Assembly (NCBI RefSeq): GCF_020162115.1
Contig: NZ_CP083911.1
Span: 2,170,001-2,234,000, forward strand
DNA from: Tepidimonas taiwanensis
Lineage (GTDB): Bacteria; Pseudomonadota; Gammaproteobacteria; Burkholderiales; Burkholderiaceae_C
Reading direction: 5' to 3'
Length of the DNA: 64,000 bases
Positions 1 to 7,836 of the stretch are shown here, in pieces. The notes beneath the pieces are model-generated. The model was not told where the DNA came from and searched no databases. It saw nothing but the letters and a program-made list of their open reading frames with translations. Each line of letters opens with the position of its first letter. The first letter of the stretch is position 1. A program made the translations under genes and the position numbers.

Positions 1-1401
1 GCCGCACTGGCGCGGACGACTGCAACCGAAGCCCCGCTCACTCATGAACTTCCAATCACTGTCACGATGACGGAAAAAGTACACCTATACGAACGGCGAC
101 TCGACACCCGATCCTCCGCGTCGCTCGTACGCCTTGCCACACACATCCTCCAGGCCCCGGGTGACATCTTGGACCTCGGTATGGGGCCAGGATCCCTCGG
201 ACGCTACCTTCGCACCCGCCTTCACCGATCCGTGACCCTAGACGGCGTCACCCACAACGAGGAGGAAGCGTCTCAGGCCGCAGGATTCTATCAACATTGC
301 TGGATAGCCGACCTCGAATCTGTGGACCTCCTCGCACTCGTAGGCAAACGCCGCTATCGATGGGTTGTCTGCGGAGACGTCCTTGAACACTTGCGTAATC
401 CGGAAGCGCTATTAGTTCAGTGTCGCGCCCTTCTGACTGACTGTGGTGAGTTACTCGTTTCAATCCCGAATGCATCTTATGCCGGCCTCATCGCCGACTT
501 AATTCACGGGCAATGGCAATATCGCCCTGAAGGCTTGCTGGACAGGACGCACGTTCGATTTTTTACGCGCCAGTCTTTTATTAAAACACTAACGGAATGC
601 GGGTGGCACGCCATATCCGCAGAGCCAATCAAACAACCCTGGCATGAAACCGAATTTTCCCGGCCTTTTGATAATTTACCCCCAGCCGTTGGGAAATATT
701 TATTAGCCCAGCCACATACCCATGCCTATCAATGGATAATACGTGCCGCGCCCGCGGATCGTCCCGATCTTCCTACCTTACGTGAAAGCATTGACAACGA
801 TGATGCCAGTATGGCCAGTTATGTCATCAGTTTGTACATCGACGACGGCACAGGATTCTCCGAGCGTCACCGCATGTGCGCACTCGGTACCATGGGGCGA
901 TCCTGCCAAGAAATAAAGTTCACCATAGATGCCAACACACGGTGCGAACGGCTACGCCTCGACCCCGCGGACCGTCCAGGCTACTGGAATTTACGGCGGA
1001 TAACGCTCACCGATCGAGCTCAAAACCTTCTGTGGGAGTGGAAACCCAGCAAAACCGCACACCTTCAACTTCAAAAAACCGAGCATTATGACATCCACAT
1101 TGGCTCACTCGAAAGCGGTAGCGCTCCATTTTCACGCATGATTCTGACCGGCTCCGACCCCCAATTTACTTTGCCGATACCCCCAGAAATTGTTCGTTCC
1201 TGGGGAGCACTTGGCGGAACGCTTACAATCACTTGTGATTGGCCGTGGTCGCCCGACTATCATGCCGCCATCGAAGCCATAAAAGGGACAGACCCATCGT
1301 CCGCCCCGTCAATCAATGACAAGAAGGAAAATAGGCACAAACACTTGGGATTTAAAGGTTGGGCCAGAAATCTTCTCTTCGGAAAACCGCGGATCGGATA
1401 A
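1..1401 (+). CDS. SAM-dependent methyltransferase domain protein, 5' end outside window
   Basis: A class I methyltransferase, probably acting in glycan or surface-polymer synthesis. The first ATG is at 67, but the frame is open back to base 1 and no ribosome site precedes that ATG, so the gene probably begins upstream and may be a larger multidomain protein. Counting from the ATG, motif I (DLGMGPG) lies at residues 36-42 and the post-motif DVLEHL at 104-109, followed by a typical Methyltransf_11/23 core up to about residue 200. The last 200 or so residues are beta-rich in appearance and I do not recognise them. The gene ends 71 bases before the convergent end of a two-domain glycosyltransferase. 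The DNA is more AT-rich than the window average. Substrate unknown. Confidence 0.7.
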   Translation, partial: AALARTTATEAPLTHELPITVTMTEKVHLYERRLDTRSSASLVRLATHILQAPGDILDLGMGPGSLGRYLRTRLHRSVTLDGVTHNEEEASQAAGFYQHCWIADLESVDLLALVGKRRYRWVVCGDVLEHLRNPEALLVQCRALLTDCGELLVSIPNASYAGLIADLIHGQWQYRPEGLLDRTHVRFFTRQSFIKTLTECGWHAISAEPIKQPWHETEFSRPFDNLPPAVGKYLLAQPHTHAYQWIIRAAPADRPDLPTLRESIDNDDASMASYVISLYIDDGTGFSERHRMCALGTMGRSCQEIKFTIDANTRCERLRLDPADRPGYWNLRRITLTDRAQNLLWEWKPSKTAHLQLQKTEHYDIHIGSLESGSAPFSRMILTGSDPQFTLPIPPEIVRSWGALGGTLTITCDWPWSPDYHAAIEAIKGTDPSSAPSINDKKENRHKHLGFKGWARNLLFGKPRIG

Positions 1402-1471
1402 ACTTATCCGGGCGACCCCGCTTGCAAACGCGAGAATGAAAAGCCACCTCTTGCCACGATTTTTCCGTAAC

Positions 1472-3292
1472 TCACTTTCGCCCAAAACGCCTTTGCAAAA
1501 CATGTCGCAAAGATGCAACACGGCGCAAATATGGAACAGAGTTGAAAACTCGCCGCACCTGATCCTCACCAAGATGAATCAGAGCGTTACTCTTTGCGTA
1601 CGCATAAGCCATTGTTCGAATCATCTCCGGGTCCGCCAAAAACTTCATCGAACGCTGCCGTTTAAGCGCGTCCTCGTAGGCCGCATCCAACAGTGCCTGA
1701 CGACGCGCCGAATGATCGGGATCGGCCGGCACGCGATACAGTGAGGTGACTTTTCGAACTTGCACGAAATCATTTTCCAGTGTGTAGCGCGTCCATAAGT
1801 TCCAGTCCTCGAGCTGATCCATATCGACGGCAAAGCCACCATAACGCTCATACAACGAGCGATGAAAGAGCACTGACTGGATCGGCATGAAATTGTGACG
1901 CCACAAAACATAACGTGAAAAGGGCTCATCAGGAAACGTATCGTGCCATATCTCCCGAATCACGCCTCGCTCGTTATCCTCTGTCCGACAAAAGACTCGC
2001 CACGCCAGAGCATAGGCCCCAAGCAATCCGCTTTCCTGCACCGTCTGTACCAAAACCTCGATATGATCAGAAAACAGGAGATCGTCGTCGTCTAGGAAAC
2101 AGAGCCATTCTCCACGCGCCTCCGCCAACGCACGATTACCCGCCGCCGCCCGCCCCACAGCCGGTGAAAGGCGAACATAGCGGATCGTCAATTTGTCCCG
2201 AAATGCGTTGCAAACGGTCTCCCCCTCGCTTGAGCCGTCTTCCACGACGACGACTTCCAGATTACGCCAGGTCTGATTGGCTACGGAAGCCAGCGCTTGA
2301 CGCAACAAAGCCGGGCGCTTGTGCGTGCGGACCAGCACCGACACCAGCGGCTGCGGCTTTGTCGCCCACTCTTGCGCGGAGCGCAGCTCGAAAAACGCCC
2401 CTTCACGGCGTTCCTCGAAACCCCAACCATTGAAAATCGGCTCAAAAGTCGGTGACGAATGGTGCGTATTTCGAAAATATGAATAATTTCGGAAAAACTT
2501 GAGTATCGCGCGAACAATTCCTCGACGCCGCCCGGGGAATGATGCGGGCACGAAGAGCTCTCCAAGCGCCATCATCAGCCCCTCCAAAACACGGCGTCGA
2601 CCGGAAAATCGCGCGCGCAAACATAGATTTGCAAAAATACCCTCGATCACTTGCAAGGGCTTTACTTCATCCGGCGCTGAATATGTTTTATGAATGACAG
2701 TACAGCGAGGCAAATAACGCAACCGCCAGCCCTTACAGCGAAGTCGCCACGAAAGATCGACATCTTCCCCATACATGAATATCCGTGGCTCAAAGCCTCC
2801 AACCGCTCGCATGGCATCGACGCGTAGCAAAACTGCTGCACCACTCACCCACTCAGCCTCGAGTGTAACGGGATTGTATCTTTTGGGATGCTCATAGGGG
2901 ATTTGTCGCATTTCCCACGCTGCGACGTCGACGCTATCAGATGCAACCTCACTCCACAGCGCCTCAATGGAACCCGGCTCCGGGCTCGCATCTTGATTGA
3001 GCAGGAGGACGTATTTGGCTTCCGTCGCCGTCAATGCCGCGTTGATTCCGCGACCAAAGCCGAGATTACCAATCCCGCCTTCCACGCGAAGCGGGACTTC
3101 GAGACGCTTCGCCTCCTCATACAACTCTGTGTAGGATGTAGATCGCTTTTCGTCATCGTTGTGCCATATGCACCAGCTTAGCGGTACACCCGCCTTACGC
3201 GCCCCCGCGAATATTGTCAGCGACTGTCGCAGGTCATCTATGTTTGCACGGTAGACAACCGTTATCACTTCAATCATCGGTCGATACACCAT
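1472..3292 (-). CDS. Two-domain family 2 glycosyltransferase
   Basis: This 606-residue protein carries two GT2 (GT-A fold) domains. The first, about residues 5-230, has VITVVYRAN near the start and a LLNQDASPEPG metal-site region, and resembles rhamnosyltransferases that add sugars to a lipid-linked glycan. The second, about 315-500, has PLVSVLVRTHKRPALL and a FLDDDDLLF acidic motif. No signal peptide or membrane segment is apparent, so it is likely cytoplasmic or peripheral. The ATG start has an AAGGA just upstream, and the gene overlaps the stop of the preceding glycosyltransferase (ending 3270), so the two are translationally coupled. Acceptor and sugar are unknown; the nearby rml genes make rhamnose plausible. 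AT-rich for this genome. Confidence 0.85.
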   Translation of the reverse strand: MVYRPMIEVITVVYRANIDDLRQSLTIFAGARKAGVPLSWCIWHNDDEKRSTSYTELYEEAKRLEVPLRVEGGIGNLGFGRGINAALTATEAKYVLLLNQDASPEPGSIEALWSEVASDSVDVAAWEMRQIPYEHPKRYNPVTLEAEWVSGAAVLLRVDAMRAVGGFEPRIFMYGEDVDLSWRLRCKGWRLRYLPRCTVIHKTYSAPDEVKPLQVIEGIFANLCLRARFSGRRRVLEGLMMALGELFVPASFPGRRRGIVRAILKFFRNYSYFRNTHHSSPTFEPIFNGWGFEERREGAFFELRSAQEWATKPQPLVSVLVRTHKRPALLRQALASVANQTWRNLEVVVVEDGSSEGETVCNAFRDKLTIRYVRLSPAVGRAAAGNRALAEARGEWLCFLDDDDLLFSDHIEVLVQTVQESGLLGAYALAWRVFCRTEDNERGVIREIWHDTFPDEPFSRYVLWRHNFMPIQSVLFHRSLYERYGGFAVDMDQLEDWNLWTRYTLENDFVQVRKVTSLYRVPADPDHSARRQALLDAAYEDALKRQRSMKFLADPEMIRTMAYAYAKSNALIHLGEDQVRRVFNSVPYLRRVASLRHVLQRRFGRK

Positions 3293-4718
3293 TTTTCCTT
3301 AAAACACGATTTAGCATTTCTCGCACGCGATGGCCCAACCCCTTCGGACTTTCCACCGTAGGGCAATTAGCCAAACTCCGCTGCAATGATTCGATATCAG
3401 CCTCCAGCTTTAAAATCCAATTCCCTCGTGCATCATACAATGTCGCGAGCCGCTGGAGCTCTTGGAGCAATGCGCTATTTCTATCCTCTTGCGCTTTCAC
3501 TCGCTCCCTGCTCAGCATAAGCTCCTCTTGCAGTCGCAGAATTTCTTTTCGAAAAAATGCGCTATCCAGATGTTGTTGAGCCAGTCGCTGCAGTTGATTT
3601 TCATCCGGAAATATCGATTCTTGCATCGCCTGCGACCTTTCGGTGTATAAAACCCCGAATTGCTCCATCGTCTCAGCCAGACTCGGCTCTCGCTCCACCG
3701 GACGGTCTTGACGGGGTTGGTACGGTGGATCCTTCAGCCAATCCGTCAGGAGCGTTGCAACCCCCTCCACGGAAAGGCTCGGGTCGTATGTACAGCCAAA
3801 ACCCTGGGCTCGCATACGCTCCCCTAATGCGCCGATGTCAGGCACGATCGCAGGCCATCCCGCTTGCCAAACGTCGGATAATGCATAGCAAAAACTTTCC
3901 GGTACACCGGGGGCAAACCACACGACCCGTGCGCCGTACGTGGACAAGAGCTCCTCCAACGCCTCGGGCTGAAATACGCCGTGCACCCACAGGCGGTCAG
4001 GCACCAGCCATCCGGGCGTCAAGGTCCCTTCTGCGTATCCGATCAACACGATGCGCACGCCATCGGGCAACGCCTTGGCGACCGCGTTGGCAAACGCGAG
4101 GCCCTTGTGTGCTCCGATCGCGCCCACCATGGCCACTTCGTAGCGGTCGTGCGCCGACACACGCGGGGACAACGAGGAGGGTTGAAGCGGCCTCCATCCG
4201 TTGGGGATCACATGGAGAGGTGGCAACCGCTGTCCGTCCGCGCAGCGGCCCCACCAGGCTTCGAGTGTGTCCCGCATAAAGCGGGTGGGGACGACCAGCC
4301 ATTTCGCCTCTCGCAGTAACGTGATGCGCTGTGCCTGCAGCGCATCGGGTGTCGCGAAGCCCACATCGTGCACCGTGATACCCACGTCGGCGCCGAACCA
4401 ACCGCGAAGGCCTAGCGCCGCATGCATGACTGGACCCTGTAGAGAATGAAGGTGAATGCAGCTTGGCCTGCCGATCGCCGCCGCCACTTGCTGCTCGTCC
4501 GTTGGGTTCAACGGAAAAAACCGATGTCCTGGCAGTTCCAGCACCCACTGTCGGTCGCTGACATGCAACACGCTGTCATCGGGACGCGCGGAGAGTGCGT
4601 CTCGAATCCATCGGTCTACACCGCCGCCGTTCGGGGGTACGATATGCAACACCCACGGGGAAGCCTGACGCGCGGCGGCAGCGGTCGGTTCAGAGGGCGT
4701 ACGGACAGTCGCGGTCAC
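3270..4718 (-). CDS. Family 4 glycosyltransferase with C-terminal coiled coil
   Basis: A GT4-like (GT-B fold) glycosyltransferase of 482 residues. The N-terminal Rossmann half contains HIVPPNGGGVDRWI, matching the glycine-rich acceptor loop of the family. The second half has VAMVGAIGAHKGLAFAN followed by VWFAPGVPESFCYALSDVWQAGWPAIVP, the usual nucleotide-sugar-binding region with its E-x7-E-like pattern. The last 110 residues are charged and Q/E/L-rich and look like a coiled coil, perhaps for complex formation with the downstream GT2 protein, whose gene overlaps this one by 23 bases. The GTG start at 4718 lacks a clear ribosome site. It is transcribed divergently from an O-acyltransferase gene. 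Product glycan unknown. Confidence 0.8.
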   Translation of the reverse strand: MTATVRTPSEPTAAAARQASPWVLHIVPPNGGGVDRWIRDALSARPDDSVLHVSDRQWVLELPGHRFFPLNPTDEQQVAAAIGRPSCIHLHSLQGPVMHAALGLRGWFGADVGITVHDVGFATPDALQAQRITLLREAKWLVVPTRFMRDTLEAWWGRCADGQRLPPLHVIPNGWRPLQPSSLSPRVSAHDRYEVAMVGAIGAHKGLAFANAVAKALPDGVRIVLIGYAEGTLTPGWLVPDRLWVHGVFQPEALEELLSTYGARVVWFAPGVPESFCYALSDVWQAGWPAIVPDIGALGERMRAQGFGCTYDPSLSVEGVATLLTDWLKDPPYQPRQDRPVEREPSLAETMEQFGVLYTERSQAMQESIFPDENQLQRLAQQHLDSAFFRKEILRLQEELMLSRERVKAQEDRNSALLQELQRLATLYDARGNWILKLEADIESLQRSLANCPTVESPKGLGHRVREMLNRVLRKNGVSTDD

Positions 4719-4843
4719 AGCACGGATTATCCGGGATGCGGCGTATCGCGGTCCAACGGGCGCAGGGCGTCAGCCCCCACGTTCGCCGCCCTAACTCAAC
4801 CCGGCAGCGCGCGACACCCCGCCCCCTCAGCCGTCAGTTTTCT

Positions 4844-5995
4844 ATGCCTTCCGCCACGTCAACCGCCTCTTTTTCGTTTATCACCCCGCTGCATGGTTTG
4901 CGGGGAATCGCGGCCCTCGCCGTTCTTCTTTTTCACTGGAGTTTACTTTTTTCTGATGCCAATGCGCGGTTAGCGCAATGGAGCGTTCCCGAAGTTGCAT
5001 GGTTGAACCCAACCCTCTTATACAGCTTGGGATTCGAGGGCGTTTTTCTTTTTTTTGTGCTGTCCGGCTACCTATTGACGACGGCACTCGCGTACAGCCC
5101 GCGCCCACTTTCTGAGCACGTGCTTGTACCTTACCTGTTGCGACGGAGCGCGCGGATCTACCCCGCCGTGTGGGCGCAGCTCGGCGTTCTCTGCGCGGCG
5201 GGCGCCTTGCTACCGGGCTGGCCGCTCAACCCGCTCGAGCAGCCCCTGTGGCCACAGATCCTTCTGTGGCTACACCTGCCTCCTGGCATGCATGCACCGG
5301 TGAACGGTGTTTGGTGGACCCTTCCCGTCGAGCTGATCTTTTATTTGATCCTACCGTTCCTACTTGTGCTCATGCGCAGGGTCGGGTGGCGCGTTGTTTT
5401 GCTTCTTGCCATTTTGCTGACGGCCGCTTGGCGCCAAGGCGTCATCTTGACGCTTTCTCTTGATGACTACAGTGGTTCTGTATATAAACTCGATACCACG
5501 GCTGGCGTACTCAGTAGCTTTGTATTTGGAATGTGCGCCTCTGAATGGATGCGATCGTCATACGTCCGGTCGCCGCGACACTGGATCGCTCTCGGCCTCA
5601 CCGGAGTCGTCGCCTGCAATATCATCTTGATGACCAACATCGGCACCTACTGGCGCGGCGGGGTCCTGCTCGTGTTTTGGAACACCGCGCTGTCCGGGTG
5701 TCTGGCGCTGGTGGTCGCCGGGTTCGCCGCCTCCACGCATCGAACCGTGCTAGACAGCCGTTGGATGCAGTGGATGGGAGAACGCAGCTACGGACTGTAC
5801 TTGTGGCACCTCCCCGTCATGTACGCGGCATTGATGGGCTGGCCCGAAATCAAATCGCAAATCGTGACGTCCCTGCTCATCGTCCTCGGCACCACCGCGC
5901 TGTGCGCCGAGCTGAGCTACCGACTCGTCGAGCGGCCCGCGATGCGGGCCGCCCGTCAGTGGTCGCAGCGATTTCAGATTTCGTCGGGTTCGTGA
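4844..5995 (+). CDS. Membrane O-acyltransferase (acyltransferase 3 family)
   Basis: An integral membrane acyltransferase of the OafA/OatA type that moves acetyl or other acyl groups onto surface glycans. The start of the acyltransferase 3 domain, PLHGLRGIAALAVLLFHWS, contains the catalytic-type His and the conserved R; about ten hydrophobic segments follow, and the end has the typical ERSYGLYLWHLPV block. The frame is open further upstream, but that part would be an Arg-rich tail overlapping the divergent gene, so the ATG at 4844 (384 residues) fits the family best; no strong ribosome site is visible. It is the only plus-strand gene in the left 34 kb, and its last 22 bases overlap the end of the convergent gene. 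The natural substrate is probably the glycan made by neighbouring enzymes. Confidence 0.88.
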   Translation: MPSATSTASFSFITPLHGLRGIAALAVLLFHWSLLFSDANARLAQWSVPEVAWLNPTLLYSLGFEGVFLFFVLSGYLLTTALAYSPRPLSEHVLVPYLLRRSARIYPAVWAQLGVLCAAGALLPGWPLNPLEQPLWPQILLWLHLPPGMHAPVNGVWWTLPVELIFYLILPFLLVLMRRVGWRVVLLLAILLTAAWRQGVILTLSLDDYSGSVYKLDTTAGVLSSFVFGMCASEWMRSSYVRSPRHWIALGLTGVVACNIILMTNIGTYWRGGVLLVFWNTALSGCLALVVAGFAASTHRTVLDSRWMQWMGERSYGLYLWHLPVMYAALMGWPEIKSQIVTSLLIVLGTTALCAELSYRLVERPAMRAARQWSQRFQISSGS

Positions 5996-6873
5996 ATCAC
6001 GGCCCCCGTTGGCGCGCGCTGGAAATGGCTCAGCCCTGGCCAGAAATGCCATGCCGCAGCGTCATGGTCCAGCGCCTCATCCCACCATGCGGCAGCATGG
6101 CGGAGCAAAACGCCAATGTCGTCCGTGCACAACGGTGGCGCGATTCGTACACGTCGCAAACCATCCGGGGCGCTGATCCAGCACCGGTAAAAATAGACCG
6201 GCACGCGATTTTGCGCCGCCATTTGAAACAACCCCAAGGGAATAAACACGGGGCCCAGTCGGCGTGTATTCAGGCGAACACAGCGGCGGTGTCCGTGGAC
6301 GGGCACATCGTACAGCGCCATCACCCCTCCTCCGGACTGCCACCACCGCACGATTTGCGAAGCGCTACCGCCCGTTGGCAATGGTGCGTGGCCCATCACA
6401 CGCTGCAACGCCTCCAATCGTCGCTGGATCAGCCACGCCATCCACCGGTCGGCAGGCGGCGCGACGGGTGCGTAGAGCCACCGGCTGGCGCGGTGCGCCT
6501 CACCGAACGCCGCATGTGCCCACATGCCCGCCCCGTAATGCAACGTCAGCGCCAGGTACGCGCCGCGCTTCGGGAGATCGCCCTCGATTCGCGCCCAGCG
6601 CGTCAGCCCCGCCGCGCCCACGGCGGTCATGGCGTACACATCCACCCGGTCGGCCAAGAGGTAACGCGCCTGTCGCATCGCAAACGGTGCCGGGTCGGCT
6701 TCGGGTGCCGCGCTGTCGCGCTCGTCCTTCACGGCGGCCGCCGCGGCCTTTGCCGCCAGCGCACCCGCTTGCACGTCGCCGGATGGCGGTGGCAGCCAAG
6801 ATTCAGCACGGGGCCCGAGGCGGGCAGCCAGCGCCGGCAGCGCCCGATACGCCCACCACGAGCGCACACTCAT
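5974..6873 (-). CDS. LpxL/HtrB-like acyltransferase-family protein
   Basis: This 299-residue protein resembles the lipid A biosynthesis lauroyl/myristoyl acyltransferase family. It shows LALTLHYGAGMWAHAAF, an H-rich block where the family's catalytic HxxxxD/E motif would lie, then GGSASQIVRWWQSGGGVMALYDVPV and VFIPLGLFQMAAQNRVPVYFY, matching the conserved GG(x)3-6 and late PVFF-type regions. The exact H-x4-D motif is not obvious, so function and lipid target are uncertain. The ATG at 6873 overlaps the stop of the upstream glycosyltransferase in an ATGA, which is good evidence for the start and for coupling. The gene is last in the glycan export operon and overlaps the convergent O-acyltransferase gene by 22 bases. 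Confidence 0.65.
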   Translation of the reverse strand: MSVRSWWAYRALPALAARLGPRAESWLPPPSGDVQAGALAAKAAAAAVKDERDSAAPEADPAPFAMRQARYLLADRVDVYAMTAVGAAGLTRWARIEGDLPKRGAYLALTLHYGAGMWAHAAFGEAHRASRWLYAPVAPPADRWMAWLIQRRLEALQRVMGHAPLPTGGSASQIVRWWQSGGGVMALYDVPVHGHRRCVRLNTRRLGPVFIPLGLFQMAAQNRVPVYFYRCWISAPDGLRRVRIAPPLCTDDIGVLLRHAAAWWDEALDHDAAAWHFWPGLSHFQRAPTGAVIHEPDEI

Positions 6874-7826
6874 GGCTGCGAGCCGCTTCGGCCCCAACGC
6901 ACGCACCGCAGCCACCGTTGCCAACGCGCGGCGCGCGGCGCATCGACCCGATCCTCCGTTGGGGTATTGGCACCCCCGCGCCATGACGCCAGAGCCGCGT
7001 CCAGCGCCTGCCGCGCCGCGGCCGTCGGATCGGTCCGCAGGTAAGCCTGAATCCGCTCGTCGTAATCGGGATAACGCGCGCGGATGACCCCTGCGGCGTG
7101 CGCCACCAGCGCGGCCCGCTCCGCACCAAAACTGACGCTGCCTTCGTGCTGCACGTATACATCCAGCGCGTGCACGTGCCGCCAACCGAGCGCAGAGGCA
7201 CGCAGACAAAAGTCATTTTCCTCGCCGTACCCCCGCCCGAAAGCGTCGGCGTCGAACAACCCGGTCTGGATCAGGCATGGGCTCCGGATATACATGCAAA
7301 ACCCGTGTGCCGTGGGCACGTCGACCGCCTGAGCGCGCAGCGTCTGGGCACACAACGCATCCATGCGGTGAACGTCAAACCCCGCTGGCAGCTCGCCCCC
7401 TTCTGGGTAAGCGGGATAGCTGAAGATCGTGGCATTGTTGGACCACGGCGTGGTTGTGCCGATGTCGTCGGCGCGGTGTGCCGCGGCGTGCAGCCGATCG
7501 AGCCAGCCGTGCGCCACCTGCGTGTCGCTGTTGAGCAAGACCACATCCGCCCCTTCCGCCATGGCCAGGGCGAGGCCCTTGTTGGCCGTTCGGACGAAGC
7601 CCAGGTTGCGCGCGTTGCGCTGCACCAGCACGCGGCCGGACTGTTGTGTGCGCCACGCCTGCAACCAATCCCGCAGGGCGGGCTCGGGCGAGGCGTCGTC
7701 GATGACCAGCAGCCGCCACGGCACGCGATTCTGCGCGGCGGTGACGCTTTGCAAACAGCGCTGAACGGCCTCCAGCCCCCGGTAGACGGGGACGACCACC
7801 CAGACGGGGGACGACGACGTGCTCAC
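6870..7826 (-). CDS. Family 2 glycosyltransferase
   Basis: A single-domain GT2 enzyme of 318 residues. VVVPVYRGLEAVQRCLQSV at the N-terminus and LLVIDDASPEP form the nucleotide-sugar pocket; VVLLNSDTQVAHGWLDRL gives the DxD-like metal site (NSDT); FCMYIRSPCLIQTGLFDADAFGRGYGEENDFCLRA carries the acceptor/base region (GEENDFC), typical of glycan-elongating GT2 enzymes. The GTG start at 7826 lies 11 bases after the TPR/OGT-like gene, and the stop overlaps the next ATG (ATGA), so it sits inside a tight operon with the polysaccharide ABC exporter. Linkage and sugar cannot be read from sequence. Confidence 0.87.
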   Translation of the reverse strand: MSTSSSPVWVVVPVYRGLEAVQRCLQSVTAAQNRVPWRLLVIDDASPEPALRDWLQAWRTQQSGRVLVQRNARNLGFVRTANKGLALAMAEGADVVLLNSDTQVAHGWLDRLHAAAHRADDIGTTTPWSNNATIFSYPAYPEGGELPAGFDVHRMDALCAQTLRAQAVDVPTAHGFCMYIRSPCLIQTGLFDADAFGRGYGEENDFCLRASALGWRHVHALDVYVQHEGSVSFGAERAALVAHAAGVIRARYPDYDERIQAYLRTDPTAAARQALDAALASWRGGANTPTEDRVDAPRAARWQRWLRCVRWGRSGSQP

Positions 7827-7836
7827 ACCTGCCCCG

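Noticed and set aside
1610..1625. GTTCGAATC resembling a tRNA T-loop (also near 25750)
   Set aside because: Both lie within coding regions and no cloverleaf can be formed.
4595..4843. An N-terminal extension of the O-acyltransferase
   Set aside because: Arg/Ser-rich, overlaps the divergent glycosyltransferase and is not typical of the family.
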